From: Symsagittifera roscoffensis
Lineage: Eukaryota; Xenacoelomorpha; Acoela; Convolutidae
Assembly: GCF_963678635.1 (NCBI RefSeq)
Contig: NC_087067.1
Span: forward strand, 10,029,716-10,093,715
Reading direction: 5' to 3'
Length of the DNA: 64,000 nt
Part shown: piece by piece, positions 35,101-41,086 of the stretch
Numbering within the stretch: the stretch's first letter is position 1
Layout of the letters: each line of letters begins with the position of its first letter
Translations under genes and position numbers: made by a program
The notes under the pieces: generated by a model
Databases searched by the model: none
What the model was told of the DNA's origin: nothing
What the model saw: the letters and a program-made list of their open reading frames with translations, nothing else

Positions 35101-38100
35101 CAAGCAGACTTCAGTAAAATGGCTTGACAAAACAAAATTTAATTTTCTTTATCATTTCGGCTAATAATTTTATCTGCTTGAAATTTCAATTAAAATGGCA
35201 GAAATTGTCGATGGAACTTGATCGGCTAATTAGCCAATCAAATTCATCCACAATAATTTCAGCTAGAGAGATGTAGAAATATTGAATTTGCGCCGTTTAG
35301 TGCATAAGACCCATAATCCATTATAATCCATTATTCTTCGAGAAATTATATCGATAAAAATCCATTTAAAAACCATCATAATGGAATATAATTGATTATA
35401 ATATCTATGTACTTTTTCCAAACTTTCTGCAAACTTCGCAGATTTTTCTGCATTACTCACAGCCTACACAATTTCTAAACCTACTCATATTTAGTTAACT
35501 TTAACGTTCTCCTCAATTTTTAGGGCAGAACTCAAAAAGAGGGGGACTAAGGGGTGGGGGAAGAGGCACGCGTTGACGGTGTTTTTCACGTATTTTTACG
35601 GCTCATGTAAGTCAAAAAGAAAAAAAAGGAAAAAATCCATTTTTTAGCTGTAGCCAAAAGTAAAACACAATTTAGCGATTGCAAAGTTTAAATTTAAAAA
35701 AAAAATTTCAACTTGTTTTGAAAAATACAGGTTCTAACTCATGAAAACCTATTATAATTCTTGATAATCTAATATAATTCCATTAACATCCATTTTAATC
35801 GATTATAATGGATTAAAGTGATTATTTTTTTATAAACAATTTTTAATCCATTAAAATCAATTAATTTAGATTTTTGTGGACACAGACCGAAAAAATTCTT
35901 TTTAATCGATTATTATCCATTAAAAACTCTTTGCAGGAAGCCTGCTGGTTTGAACACAGCAGTAAGGTTGCACACAATTATCTATTTAATTTCAATCTTT
36001 TCAATTTTCGAGTATTTCATCATTTTTATGATTCTGTATTCAAACAACCTAACTTTGAGGTCACTGTGCATTGCAATGCCATTAACTCTTTCAATAGTGC
36101 AGTGGCAATGCAGTTGGTCGAAATTCTAAATGAGTCCATAATCGGCTCGAATCAATCATATCAGATTTCTTCTTGTTCCGACCATTGAAAATTGAAAATG
36201 GGGAAAAGTTTTGTATTCGGGAGGGTTTTAGATTTTTTCTACGCAAAATCAGCTACCACAAACAATCATTGACTATGTTGAGTAACGTTTGTTACATGTA
36301 AAAATTGTCATTTTTTTGTAACTGTTTTGTAATTTTTGTAATACTGTAAAAATCAGCAGTCTTGTTTTCATCGTCTTGATTTTTTTAGCCATTATTATCG
36401 ATGTTTTCATGCTTTATTTTAAGAATGTTTCAAAGTTCAAACCAATGGACAGAGATTTGAAATATATAAATAAAAGTTTTAGCAAAATCCGTAATTCTAG
36501 CAAAAAACGGGTGACTGTTTCTTATCATCAATTGATTGTTGTTCCTGTTTCTCAGGAAAAGATGAAATGTTTATACTCGATAAAATTCTATCTCCAGACA
36601 AATTTGTACTCCCCAATGAAGGCTTTTTTTGTTTTTTCGATATCATTTGAAAAAAAAAGATTAATCAAAGTTAAAAAAAATTGCTTCTATGATCATTTTT
36701 TTTGCGGAACTATGGGCCTTAAAACTGCTCATGTGGGCTAACGTATAAGCGCAATTTTCCATAATTTCTAGTAAAACGCAAATCAGCCTGGCTCAATTTT
36801 TTTAAAAAATAAACAGAAATAATTAAACGTTTCAAAATTCCAATACCACGCCCAAAAAAATTAATTTGTTCGTCACATTGGTGGTAATAACTATTGAACA
36901 AACTGTCCATTTTTATTCCTAACAATGAAATCGCGGAGAAACTTTTTGTTTGGTTTGTTTTTTTGTTTTTCTCGCAGAAATGGGTATGATATGGGAATGA
37001 TAAATCAAAATAAAACCCTGTCGGTCTTGATTTGAACGATTTTTATAAAAATTTTAAAAGCATCCCAATGTTACAAAAAACTGGTTTGAATTTTTTTGAG
37101 TTGTAGTCTAATTTTGAACAATTATAGCGATCAAATAGTTTGGGAGTAGGTCAATTAGTTTAAGAAAACTTGATAGTACTGAAAGGAAAACTAGTTTTGC
37201 AAACTTCATTTAGTTCTTTTTTGGCAATAAAAGTTTTCTCAAAAAAATCCTACAGAAGTTATTCGATAAATGATTCACATATAGCCAGATAGCCAGATAA
37301 TCAATTCACGTTAGTTAATATAGATATTTTAATCAATTTGGAATGGATTTCTATGGTAGAAAAAATGATTTAAATGAAATTTTGTAAATTTTTGAAATCC
37401 ATAAAAATCTCAACAAAAATCATTCGAATGAATTTTTTTTTGTTTTTTCTTCAGGAAAATTCTTTATTAGCGTTACAGAGCGCAAGAGCCACTCGAGAGA
37501 GTTTGTTACCGAACATTTTTAGAGCAAAAAAGAATCATTAAATTTTGCGATTCTAAGGGTTCTCGCGGTAATAAAAAGGACTTTCGTTAAGCAAACGACT
37601 TTTATTTGAAACTTTCAGCTTAGAGCGATTCATTGCTGATGCAGAAAGTTCACATATTACTTACACTCATAGTTTTTTTAGGCCAAATGTCAACTCGAAA
37701 AGTCACTTGAAAACATTCATTATAATTATATTTCTTTTTCTAATGTTTGATAGTCAGAAAAACCTGAATGTAATCTGTATATAATCTATATAAAATGAAC
37801 AGGGGTGAATTAAGGGGGGGGGGGGGGGGGGAGGGGGCTTAGTGGAAGCCCCCCTCTCAGGAATGGGATCCCCTGCCGTCCTAAGGATCAAAATTTCAGA
37901 TCCGCCCCCTGAAAATGAATATATAAAAAACTGGTCAAACATTTACTTAAATGGCCAAAGAATGGATTTAGAATCGAATGAAACTGCTTTTCTGAGCTAC
38001 TTTTAGGATCACGCTAAATCAATTTTAAACCAATTCAAATTGATTTCTCAGGTGCTTGCTACATTATCTGTATAAACTCTATTGCGATCGATCCATTTCT

Positions 38101-38488
38101 TGTCAGTAAGGGCAGTGCTCAAACGGGACGAAAAAACAAAAAGTATGCGTTGATTGATGGTACAGTACACTACAAGACGCATAAGTTACAAGAACGGTAT
38201 ATGGTTAGGTTATGCTAAGACACTATCGTCAAAGACCAGTCGGATGCAAGCAACATTGCTCATCCTAACTACTCATTAACTAATTAACTAATTCTTTACT
38301 CAATGATTCTTGTTAATTTTATTAACTAGGAGTGGCTGAAGGACGAGTACATTCGGAGTGAAAGTGAAAGGGAGTGGAGACAATTTAAGAGACAGATTGT
38401 GACGTCATCCATCAGGGAGGCCCAGATACATCCAGGCAAGCCATCATTCAATTTTCAACCCGGGGTTGTCTTGTCCAACTTGGGTTGA
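2037..38488 (+). CDS. CNBD2: CNBD2-like protein with two cyclic-nucleotide-binding folds, 14 exons
   Basis: The exons are 2037-2106, 8176-8266, 8652-8776, 9240-9358, 9792-9874, 12547-12716, 24662-24813, 25453-25514, 25688-25766, 30166-30298, 30755-30864, 33676-33826, 34295-34362 and 38330-38488. All phases agree and the total is 1,572 nt (523 residues plus stop). Residues about 140-220 form the helical N-terminal region. A first cNMP-binding fold spans about 220-317 (GNQGLFMVLRGSL, then IGVGECFGTLYSLPDRSVNS). A second spans about 325-445 (helical lead-in KLSLLRKCEQYSQWPQMSLE, then VAPFIGIVASGTC, then GLSMGEISVIEDMNS). Length and architecture resemble vertebrate CNBD2, a sperm-linked protein. 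In both folds the phosphate-binding cassette lacks the usual PRAA arginine context, so ligand binding is doubtful. The strands before GNQGLF seem to be missing, so an exon may be unfound in the 12-kb intron 6. The family is fairly secure; the orthologue name is less so. Confidence 0.72.
2219..2750 (+). mobile_element. GTTCCGAC-family MITE, near full length
   Basis: About 530 bp. One end has the hairpin CTTTCGATACGAAAG right after TTGTTCCGA. The other has a hairpin of the CAGGGCGAAGCCCTG type (here CAGGGATTCGCCCTG), then ATACGAGCAGTCTTGTT. In the middle is an inverted repeat built of TTAACGCGCGA/TCGCGCTATTAA. GTTCCGACT near one end is complementary to the GTCGGAAC-type motif near the other. 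It has no coding capacity. The transposon class is unclear. Confidence 0.65.
4434..5559 (+). mobile_element. CCCGGG-ended DNA element, left copy
   Basis: 1,126 bp bounded by inverted ends CCCGGGTTGACC and GGTCAACCCGGG. The interior has several palindromes built on CATACAATTTCCATATATGG (at about 4645, 4815 and 5420). An inverted second copy lies at 6510-7619. Two-base AT flanks on both sides may be a target duplication. The short open frames inside are not convincing as proteins. Confidence 0.7.
6375..7692. mobile_element. GATCTACTTAACAAT palindromic MITE split by the CCCGGG element
   Basis: The left end GGGATCTACTTAACAATAGC and right end GCGATTGTTAAGTAGATCC are inverted repeats. Without the 1.1-kb insertion the element is about 200 bp, matching the copy at 34494. 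A C/G homopolymer run lies next to the left end. Confidence 0.65.
6510..7619 (-). mobile_element. CCCGGG-ended DNA element, right copy (inverted)
   Basis: 1,110 bp from CCCGGGATGACC to GATCAACCCGGG, the reverse complement of the left copy throughout. It is inserted inside a palindromic MITE whose ends are at about 6375 and 7692. The related MITE at 34494-34688 shows the uninterrupted site. Confidence 0.7.
8176..8266 (+). CDS. CNBD2: CNBD2-like exon 2
   Basis: Acceptor CTTCTTTTCAG and donor GTGAGT. It encodes MVRSRTSPMVSLSLNYDTLQ and continues EIVQLKQMK, entering in phase 1 and leaving in phase 2. The N-terminal region is hydrophilic and not conserved enough for me to assign a domain. The 385-bp intron that follows is AT-rich, with a short poly-G run at about 8290. 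Confidence 0.7.
8652..8776 (+). CDS. CNBD2: CNBD2-like exon 3 (3' end uncertain)
   Basis: Acceptor ATTTTTCAG at 8643-8651. It encodes SGAVLPDLLRERFFSTYSKL and then an acidic stretch. The frame stays open to a TAA at about 8872. The next exon needs a phase-1 donor, which fits GT at 8777 (chosen) or 8732. The first gives ISSTERD at the junction, the second RTEDED. Only the 3' end is in doubt. The intron after it has a duplicated 18-bp TTGGTTAATCTATTTCTA at about 9147-9182. Confidence 0.6.
9240..9358 (+). CDS. CNBD2: CNBD2-like exon 4
   Basis: Acceptor GTATTCAG and donor GTCAGT. It reads NRLVQLAKPKQNHQKSFSPQ, then ERGDSIVPHLGDVSYHMAQ, ending in phase 0. The other two frames are also open but do not fit the neighbouring phases. 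The composition is hydrophilic. The 433-bp intron that follows shows nothing notable. Confidence 0.65.
9792..9874 (+). CDS. CNBD2: CNBD2-like exon 5
   Basis: Acceptor TTGAATACAG and donor GTGAGT. It encodes VHDVRTSATFQQKFNMALKD then LRQLLQIL, a likely helix that runs into the PFERT motif of the next exon. Confidence 0.72.
9875..12546 (+). other. Intron 5 of CNBD2-like gene
   Basis: About 2.7 kb holding two head-to-tail GTTCCGAC-family copies (10542-11052, 11053-11402) and, just before the acceptor, a relic of another dispersed repeat (12484-12526). The open frame at 11929-12306 has no codon-like character or splice support and I do not call it a gene. Confidence 0.55.
10542..11402 (-). mobile_element. 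Two head-to-tail GTTCCGAC-family MITEs
   Basis: Copy 1 (10542-11052) is complete. Copy 2 (11053-11402) follows directly, sharing CAACAAGACTGCTCG at the junction. Copy 2 has an internal deletion of about 150 bp between ATATATC and CCGAGCACAAAT. Both are in the reverse orientation relative to the copy at 2219. Confidence 0.65.
12547..12716 (+). CDS. CNBD2: CNBD2-like exon 6, helical region before first cNMP fold
   Basis: Acceptor CGCCTCCTAG and donor GTATAC. It encodes LPFERTTEENSRIAEALVDM and later NRLSKRQLLRRVACIATLDT. The P(F/P)ERT element followed by a helical segment is what precedes the cNMP-binding barrel in CNBD2-type proteins. Ends in phase 1. The following intron is the largest (about 11.9 kb). 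Confidence 0.78.
12760..13070. repeat. CAAGATCTTG minisatellite plus 16-bp AATCATAATTCAAGAT array
   Basis: Palindromic CAAGATCTTGCAAGATTCTTG variants alternate over about 200 bp, followed by about five copies of AATCATAATTCAAGAT (12983-13056). It lies at the start of intron 6. Confidence 0.8.
13440..14115 (+). repeat. Minisatellite A (AGTCTGAA.. and GGTCCACA..TCTGAAACCGG units)
   Basis: The locus begins GAATCGATCCGTGTTGGACC, passes CAAAGTCTGAACATAGTCTG units, then changes to about 30-bp degenerate units of the form CACATGGCCTGAAACCATGT. The same two-part arrangement recurs at 40336-41070 in the same orientation. Confidence 0.6.
14118..14848. mobile_element. Tc1/mariner-like MITE with TA target duplication
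   Basis: 731 bp with long inverted ends (CAGTGCTGATTTAAATTAAC ... GTTTATTTAAATCAGCACTG type) flanked by TA at 14116-14117 and 14849-14850. The inverted homology continues inward for hundreds of bases (CCCAAAATTTTACCCCAAAA pairs with TTTTGGGGTAAAACTTTGGG). A TA duplication and CAGTG termini fit Tc1/mariner. It has no transposase. Confidence 0.8.
14872..15421 (-). mobile_element. GTTCCGAC-family MITE
   Basis: It starts AACAAGATTGCTCGTATCAA and ends at the CTTTCGTATCGAAAGTCGGAAC hairpin end. It sits immediately left of the 1,280-bp tandem duplication, whose unit ends in another copy of the same family. Confidence 0.65.
15421..17980. repeat. 1,280-bp tandem duplication (two near-identical units)
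   Basis: Unit 1 (15421-16700) and unit 2 (16701-17980) differ at only a few positions that I can see (for example AGCTTCTTGCA at 16390 versus AGGTTCTTGCA, and CATTTC versus CTTTTC near 16558). Each unit is about 750 bp of unique sequence plus a GTTCCGAC-family MITE. The unit boundary falls at the MITE end, as expected for unequal recombination between the MITE at 14872 and that at 16178. Confidence 0.85.
16178..16701 (-). mobile_element. GTTCCGAC-family MITE in duplication unit 1
   Basis: It runs from CAACAAGACTGCTCGTATCA to GAAAGTCGGAAC, with hairpin CAGGGCGAGGCCCTG. Its partner in unit 2 is at 17458-17981 and is nearly identical. Confidence 0.65.
17458..17981 (-). mobile_element. GTTCCGAC-family MITE in duplication unit 2
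   Basis: Same element as at 16178, offset 1,280 bp. It is followed by AAAAATGCTTTCG, a different flank from AATAAATAGACACG after the other copies, which marks the right edge of the duplication. Confidence 0.65.
18700..19720. repeat. Segmental duplication block A (carries peptide pseudogene)
   Basis: It is homologous in order to 21960-23520: peptide gene, then CAAGTTTTTAATTTTTATA, GGCATGCTGACTA, TCGTTACACCATTAAATCGA, TATGTTTGCTCCTGGA, and AAAATTTGAAAAATCAAAAAG. Block B is longer mainly because of MITE insertions. Confidence 0.75.
18776..18958 (-). pseudogene. Decayed copy of the secreted peptide precursor
   Basis: It starts MKLLNCFVLMAMFAEAF, nearly the signal peptide of the 21990-22265 gene, but the body is frameshifted. 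The stretch ending ICLATEI matches the other gene only in an alternative frame, while a further downstream segment (VEDLVESLRGKKLKL, before about 18775) matches it in the original frame. The amidation site GR has become RG. It reads 60 residues to a premature stop. A rapidly evolving paralogue is possible, but decay is the simpler view. Confidence 0.65.
19753..19872. repeat. Two-copy tandem repeat (about 75-bp period)
   Basis: GGGAGG.AAAGAAACAAGAGC followed by CCAAATCAATTACTGAAAAA occurs twice, separated by GTGAGAGGGAAAG. The G-rich and AAGAGCC-like parts resemble the hAT-like MITE ends. Confidence 0.6.
21990..22265 (-). CDS. Small secreted peptide precursor with dibasic and amidation sites
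   Basis: 91 residues. A signal peptide MKLLICFVVLAVCAEAF (1-17) is followed by an acidic/basic body. Processing marks are regular: RR at 28-29, then GFLGGILNDIKSKY (30-43) followed by G44-R45; RR at 63-64, then FPGNKQETIDDLVKSL (65-80) followed by G81-RKK. Gly before basic residues is the classic C-terminal amidation signal, so two amidated peptides of 14 and 16 residues are predicted. The first is amphipathic. TTTTAG directly precedes the ATG on the coding strand. It is antisense inside intron 6 of the CNBD2-like gene. A paralogous signal peptide at 18958 supports it as a real gene. I know no family match; it could be a neuropeptide or an antimicrobial precursor. Confidence 0.6.
   Translation of the reverse strand: MKLLICFVVLAVCAEAFNKSVTYEKNERRGFLGGILNDIKSKYGRTKNMPYDRDLSDLEFEPRRFPGNKQETIDDLVKSLGRKKLKLAIFF
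22443..22649. mobile_element. hAT-like MITE (GGCTCTTTTTCC ends) with 8-bp target duplication
   Basis: 207 bp with inverted ends GGCTCTTTT...C-run / G-run...AAAAAGAGCC. It is flanked by GCCATGAC at 22435-22442 and 22650-22657. The paralogous block A has the empty site (TATGCTATGAAAATATATTT, about 19060). An 8-bp duplication fits the hAT superfamily. The interior has GTGTAACGAGTGGTTTTA and ATGAAGACCAAAT. Confidence 0.85.
22925..24260. mobile_element. Cluster of hAT-like MITE copies
   Basis: Further copies with GGCTCTTTTTCC/GGAAAAAGAGCC ends lie at about 22935-23140, 23830-24045 and 24040-24250. Each keeps the internal TTACAAGGTT..ATGAAGACCAAA segment. Some abut each other. C and G homopolymer tracts mark their ends. 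Confidence 0.65.
24289..24497. mobile_element. hAT-like MITE with 8-bp target duplication
   Basis: 209 bp, GACTCTTTTTC...GAAAAAGAACC, flanked by ACCATGCC at 24281-24288 and 24498-24505. It is the same family as 22443-22649, in the opposite orientation. Confidence 0.85.
24662..24813 (+). CDS. CNBD2: CNBD2-like exon 7, first cNMP-binding fold
   Basis: Acceptor CTGTTTTTTTAG and donor GTATGC. It encodes VFGNQGLFMVLRGSLSPLTL, matching the (G)NxxYFILSGS strand pair of cNMP folds, then a charged insertion RRQRDKEGGEDTLFRQ, ending PREFT in phase 0. The base composition is clearly richer in GC than its surroundings. A hAT-like MITE remnant ends right at the polypyrimidine tract. Confidence 0.78.
25453..25514 (+). 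CDS. CNBD2: CNBD2-like exon 8, phosphate-binding cassette of first fold
   Basis: Acceptor GCCGTTTCAG and donor GTAAAT. It encodes IGVGECFGTLYSLPDRSVNS. This aligns with the G-x-x-F-G-E-L...PRAA cassette, but the ribose-contacting Glu is Thr and the PRAA arginine context is RSVNS, so canonical cyclic-nucleotide binding is unlikely. An in-frame upstream acceptor at 25421 exists but gives a less family-like peptide. Confidence 0.75.
25688..25766 (+). CDS. CNBD2: CNBD2-like exon 9, end of first cNMP fold
   Basis: Acceptor TTTTGTTCAG and donor GTCAAC. It encodes RVLSAMTCQPGVELLKISSS then AFENLIK, the last two strands and the C-helix start of a cNMP fold (a ...A.t..ELL.I....F..li pattern). Confidence 0.8.
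25935..26690 (-). mobile_element. GTTCCGAC-family MITE interrupted by a hAT-like MITE
   Basis: It starts AAAGACCGCTCGTATCAGGG and keeps the internal landmarks (CGCCATATAAA, TTACGCGTTAG, TTAAAAAGTCGA) but is truncated at its far end. A hAT-like MITE (26021-26221) is nested in it. Confidence 0.6.
26021..26221. mobile_element. hAT-like MITE nested in a GTTCCGAC-family MITE
   Basis: GGCTCTTTTTCATCC...GGAAAAGGAAAAAGAGCC, with GAAAAAAT on the left and GGAAAAAT on the right as a near-perfect 8-bp duplication. It therefore inserted after the host MITE. Confidence 0.75.
26880..27240 (+). mobile_element. Diverged GTTCCGAC-family copy
   Basis: It begins TTGTTCCGACTTTCG, then ACGGAATATTTATGCTCGG, and keeps GGGGGTTTGGAAATTGCCAA. 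The second half has drifted beyond easy recognition. A similarly diverged copy lies at 17983-18530. Confidence 0.5.
28930..29140. repeat. Degenerate CGAGCACAGTCGAAAC minisatellite
   Basis: About 20-24-bp units such as AGGTCGAGCACAGTCGAAAC and CACAGTCAAAACACAGATCA recur over about 200 bp. An isolated related unit lies at 28448-28470. Confidence 0.65.
30166..30298 (+). CDS. CNBD2: CNBD2-like exon 10, lead-in to second cNMP fold
   Basis: Acceptor TTTGTATAG and donor GTGAGT. It encodes MEKLSLLRKCEQYSQWPQMS then LEEIAHVLEWVTFPKDE. This is the typical helix (xLxFLrxcxxFxxWpxxxLxxLa) that opens a cNMP-binding fold in this family. Confidence 0.82.
30755..30864 (+). CDS. CNBD2: CNBD2-like exon 11, second cNMP fold strands
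   Basis: Acceptor TTCGTTTCAG and donor GTAATT. It encodes MLVEENRVAPFIGIVASGTC then KAYRTIDTMHKLITGKR. The I.SGTCK.YR motif matches the I.KG.C.V.R strand of CNBD2-type folds. Confidence 0.8.
30920..31075. repeat. Small inverted repeat
   Basis: TAGAGCTCGGAAAATCAATT (left) and the complement of AATTGATTTCCCGTGCTCTA (right) form a hairpin with an A-rich loop of about 75 bp. Possibly a MITE relic. Confidence 0.5.
32995..33330 (+). mobile_element. Diverged GTTCCGAC-family copy
   Basis: It starts TTGTTCTGACTTTTGATG and ends TTGCCTTGATACAAGCAGTTTTG, matching both ends of the family. The middle keeps TTTAAATAGCCATTTTTGG and TTTATGGGGGCT. Confidence 0.5.
33676..33826 (+). CDS. CNBD2: CNBD2-like exon 12, phosphate-binding cassette of second fold
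   Basis: Acceptor TTTATGTTAG and donor GTAATC. It encodes ERRVKRMLIGELGEGLSMGE then ISVIEDMNSTCSIHTATPVL. The GE of the cassette is kept, but the PRAA arginine is missing (NSTCS), so the second fold may also lack cyclic-nucleotide binding. Ends in phase 1. Confidence 0.82.
34295..34362 (+). CDS. CNBD2: CNBD2-like exon 13
   Basis: Acceptor TTGTTTTTGCAG and donor GTGAGA. It encodes DLNPVTVSLIQQSNKPTFGH then VDS. It lies just after the second fold, in the family's variable C-terminal linker. Confidence 0.7.
34494..34688. mobile_element. GATCTACTTAACAAT-type palindromic MITE (uninterrupted)
   Basis: TCTACTTAAAAATCCCCCC on the left pairs with GGAGATTGTTACGTAGATCC on the right. It shares TTCGACCAATCAGAATGCAG and AGTGCTAAT with the 6375 copy and so serves as its empty-site reference. 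Confidence 0.65.
34893..35311. mobile_element. TIR element GGTCTTATGCACTAAACGGC
   Basis: 419 bp with a perfect 20-bp terminal inverted repeat (GGTCTTATGCACTAAACGGC) and CAT flanking each side as a possible 3-bp target duplication. The interior has further inverted similarity (ATTTTAGCCAATCA / TTAGCCAATCAAA). It has no coding capacity and is inserted in an ATAATCC-type repeat. Confidence 0.7.
38330..38488 (+). CDS. CNBD2: CNBD2-like exon 14, possible terminal exon
   Basis: Acceptor TTATTAACTAG. It encodes EWLKDEYIRSESEREWRQFK then RQIVTSSIREAQIHPG and reads on to a TGA at 38486-38488. The last residues fall inside a palindromic MITE starting about 38466, which would supply the stop. The alternative is a GC-AG intron at CAG|GCAAGC (GC at 38436), with more exons downstream that I could not identify. 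Confidence 0.6.
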   Translation, partial: EWLKDEYIRSESEREWRQFKRQIVTSSIREAQIHPGKPSFNFQPGVVLSNLG

Positions 38489-38613
38489 ACTTGCATCGAC
38501 CATCATTGCTGATTCATTGTTGTTTCATCAGAGTGAAATTTTTCAACTATGAAATAGCGATGAATCAGCGATATGACGGTCGGTGTAAGTTCAACGCGGG
38601 TTCGACAAGGCAA
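38466..38613. mobile_element. Palindromic MITE at CNBD2-like 3' end
   Basis: The arms are imperfect inverted repeats: GTTGTCTTGTCCAACTTGGG on the left faces the complement of CGCGGGTTCGACAAGGCAAC on the right, and GATTCATTG/GATGAATC lie near the centre. Length about 150 bp. I could not define a target duplication. Confidence 0.6.
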
Positions 38614-40335
38614 CTTCCAGTTTGACAAAAATATGTTAGTCATAGTTTTCTTCTTACGTATCAGTATAATTGAGACAATGCTTTAGCAATGCAAACATCA
38701 AAAAAATGCAAGTTATGGCGGTTATTACTGAAGGGATATTTTTGAGATTTTTGTGTATGTAGCTTGCTACGATTTTTTATGCCAATATATCAAGCATGGG
38801 ATAAATTGTCGAAAAAGAAAATTAAAAAGATCTTGGGACAATTTTACATCCTCTTCCATAAATAGACCAGGTTAAGATCTTCCACCCACTCTCTAAATCG
38901 CAGTAGGACTGCTTAACGTCGCAGCTGTTTCAATCCATTTTAATCCATATGCTCATATAAATTACAACACTCATTCTAAAGCAAGACTGTTTTAGAAAGG
39001 AAAGGGTGATGATGTTAACTTGGTCCATGATTTTTTTTGATGAAAATAATTTGGTTCTCACCCGGGCCGAGGTCCGCGACTCATGTTGCAAAACCGAACT
39101 GGGTCGCCGAAATGGACTTTCTGCAACCGAAGTTTCATACTCCCGCAAGAGACTTGAGTCGCACAAAGTCACAACATGTGTCGCTCTAAGTCTTCCTACT
39201 ATATAATCCTACTATAGTTTTTCTTGCCAGTTGCCTGGAAGTAAATTTCAAAAAATTTAAATTTTTCAAGGAACTGGAAAATGGACCACACCGAAGTCAC
39301 AAACTGAAGAAGCGAGAATAATCGGAAAACAAAGGGAGAACAATGGAGATAATTGAGAACAATTGTGTGTTTTGTTGCGAGAAAGACCGGCCTAGAATTA
39401 AACGACAACTAATATACCAAAACCAGCCAGAGCAACTAACTTAAAAATTGTTCTCACTTCATGAAAAAAATCTTTGAACCAAATCTTCTTCAGTCAGCCA
39501 TCATAGTTATCAAAGGCAGATTTATGATTTTTTCGAATTGGGGGAGTTTCAAAATTTTTTCATGTCGAGCATTCCAGAACACAATAAAGACCCTCTTTTG
39601 ACCGAATGTCCGGCATATGACACATGGACCAGTGGACTCAAACGCGCATTTAATAAAAAATTGATTAGGTTTAGATTTCGTGCAGGCCGTAAGTAGAGTA
39701 GAATTAATAAAAATTGCAAATAATTCTGACTGAAATAGAGAGATTATAATCATTATATAATTTATCGTGATTTTTAAATTGATTGAATCCATTTTGATGG
39801 ATTTTCATGGCTTGTGTTTTCAAGGAAATAATTTCCTATTGTGACAACATAATCGTTTTCATGGTCTAAAGTTGTATCAGAAAAGAATTATAATGGCAAC
39901 ATTTTAGACAGCCTTTTCTATTACGAATAAATTTTTACCCATGAAACTCTGCTGTTGTTTGGGAGAAAGTTTTGTAGATTTGCTTTACAAGCAGATAATG
40001 GCTTTTTTTGCAAATTTTGGAATTCCAAAAATATACCGAGATAAGTGTTCTATTAAATAATTACCTTAAATACAGAGCTATCTCAGATAAACTCTTAACA
40101 AAAAGCAGGGTACTTATCTGTTAAAGTTTCGAGTCATTTGTTTTATTCTTCGAAACTAGGAAGGGAAATACAAAGGATTTACTGAGCGATTCATTGCCGT
40201 CCTCTTATGCTCAATTGGCTTTAATTTTGTATCGTTTCTGTCGTATTGTGCTTCTGATGCAAAAAAAAAGTAACCGAAAAAAAAGATGTCGCTGAAAAGT
40301 CAAATGTAATCCCGTCTTTTTATGTTCAGACTTTA
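38614..40335. other. Intergenic region, no supported gene
   Basis: AT-rich sequence after the CNBD2-like gene. A moderately GC-richer patch at 39055-39180 has overlapping open frames on both strands but no splice or domain support. I see nothing else. Confidence 0.5.
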
Positions 40336-41070
40336 TAAAACGAAATCGATCCGAGTCCGGACCGAAAACTCATGTCAAAGTCTGAAAAGTCTGAACACAA
40401 TTCTGCAAAATCTGAATGACAATCTTAAACATAAGCCTTGCCAAGCCTAAACAACATATTGGAAAGTCTGCATATAATACTGCAAATTTTGAGCATATAT
40501 CTTCAAGCCTGATCATACGTTTGCAAAGTCTGAACAAAAAACTATTAAAGAACATAGGAATCAACCCAAACAGGCTATCATCAAGAAAAACAACACTTAG
40601 TTTTTTCATTTTAAAGTTTTTGTGTTCCCTGAGCTTTTTCATTAGCTCAAAATAATGTTCATCAATTGTTTTTTGGAATCTAATTTCCGGGTTTTTTACC
40701 GTAGTATGAACTAAGAAATTTGTTGGATTCATTAATATAAAACTGGGCCTAGAATTCCCCACAATTTTACTTCCGAAGTCTGTTGGAAATCATAGTCCGA
40801 ACAGTTTTTTTTTGTGAACCTAATTTTTTTTTGTCGGACATTTTGACCTTAAACCGGATTCCTTTGGTTCACACGGTCTAAATCCAATTTTCTTTGGTCC
40901 ACACAGTCGTAAACCGGATTCACTCGGTCCATACAGTCTAAAACCGAATTTCTTCAGTCAACACGTTCTGGAACCGGATTTTTTCAGTCAACACGGTCTG
41001 AATTCGGATTTCTTTGGTCCACGTGGTCTGACAATAGCGTTTTGTGGTCCACGACGTCTGAACAAACCAT
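40336..41070 (+). repeat. Minisatellite A, second locus
   Basis: It begins GAAATCGATCCGAGTCCGGA, then AAAGTCTGAA units, then from 40840 about 30-bp units such as TTTGGTCCACACGGTCTGAA with ACCGGATT. Same order and orientation as 13440-14115, about 27 kb away. Confidence 0.65.
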
Positions 41071-41086
41071 AATCTGGTCCCAAAAA

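Larger units (their letters stand above)
34363..38329 (+). other. Intron 13 of CNBD2-like gene
   Basis: A 4-kb intron. It holds a palindromic MITE (34494-34688), a TIR element (34893-35311) inside an ATAATCC-type AT-rich repeat, a short GTTCCGAC-family relic (about 36173-36370), and a poly-G tract followed by a possible transposon end (37816-37915). I see no supported coding exon. Confidence 0.5.

Noticed and set aside
36376-36741. 121-residue plus-strand open frame
   Set aside because: Low-complexity K/F/S composition in an intron, with no compatible phase for the CNBD2-like gene.
37816-37915. Poly-G region with GATCCGCCCCCTG as a hAT transposon end or tRNA-derived repeat
   Set aside because: Only one end is visible and no tRNA fold or target duplication could be drawn; mentioned only within the intron entry.
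40370-40762. 130-residue minus-strand open frame
   Set aside because: It overlaps minisatellite A and reads its AGTCTGAA units; not a gene.
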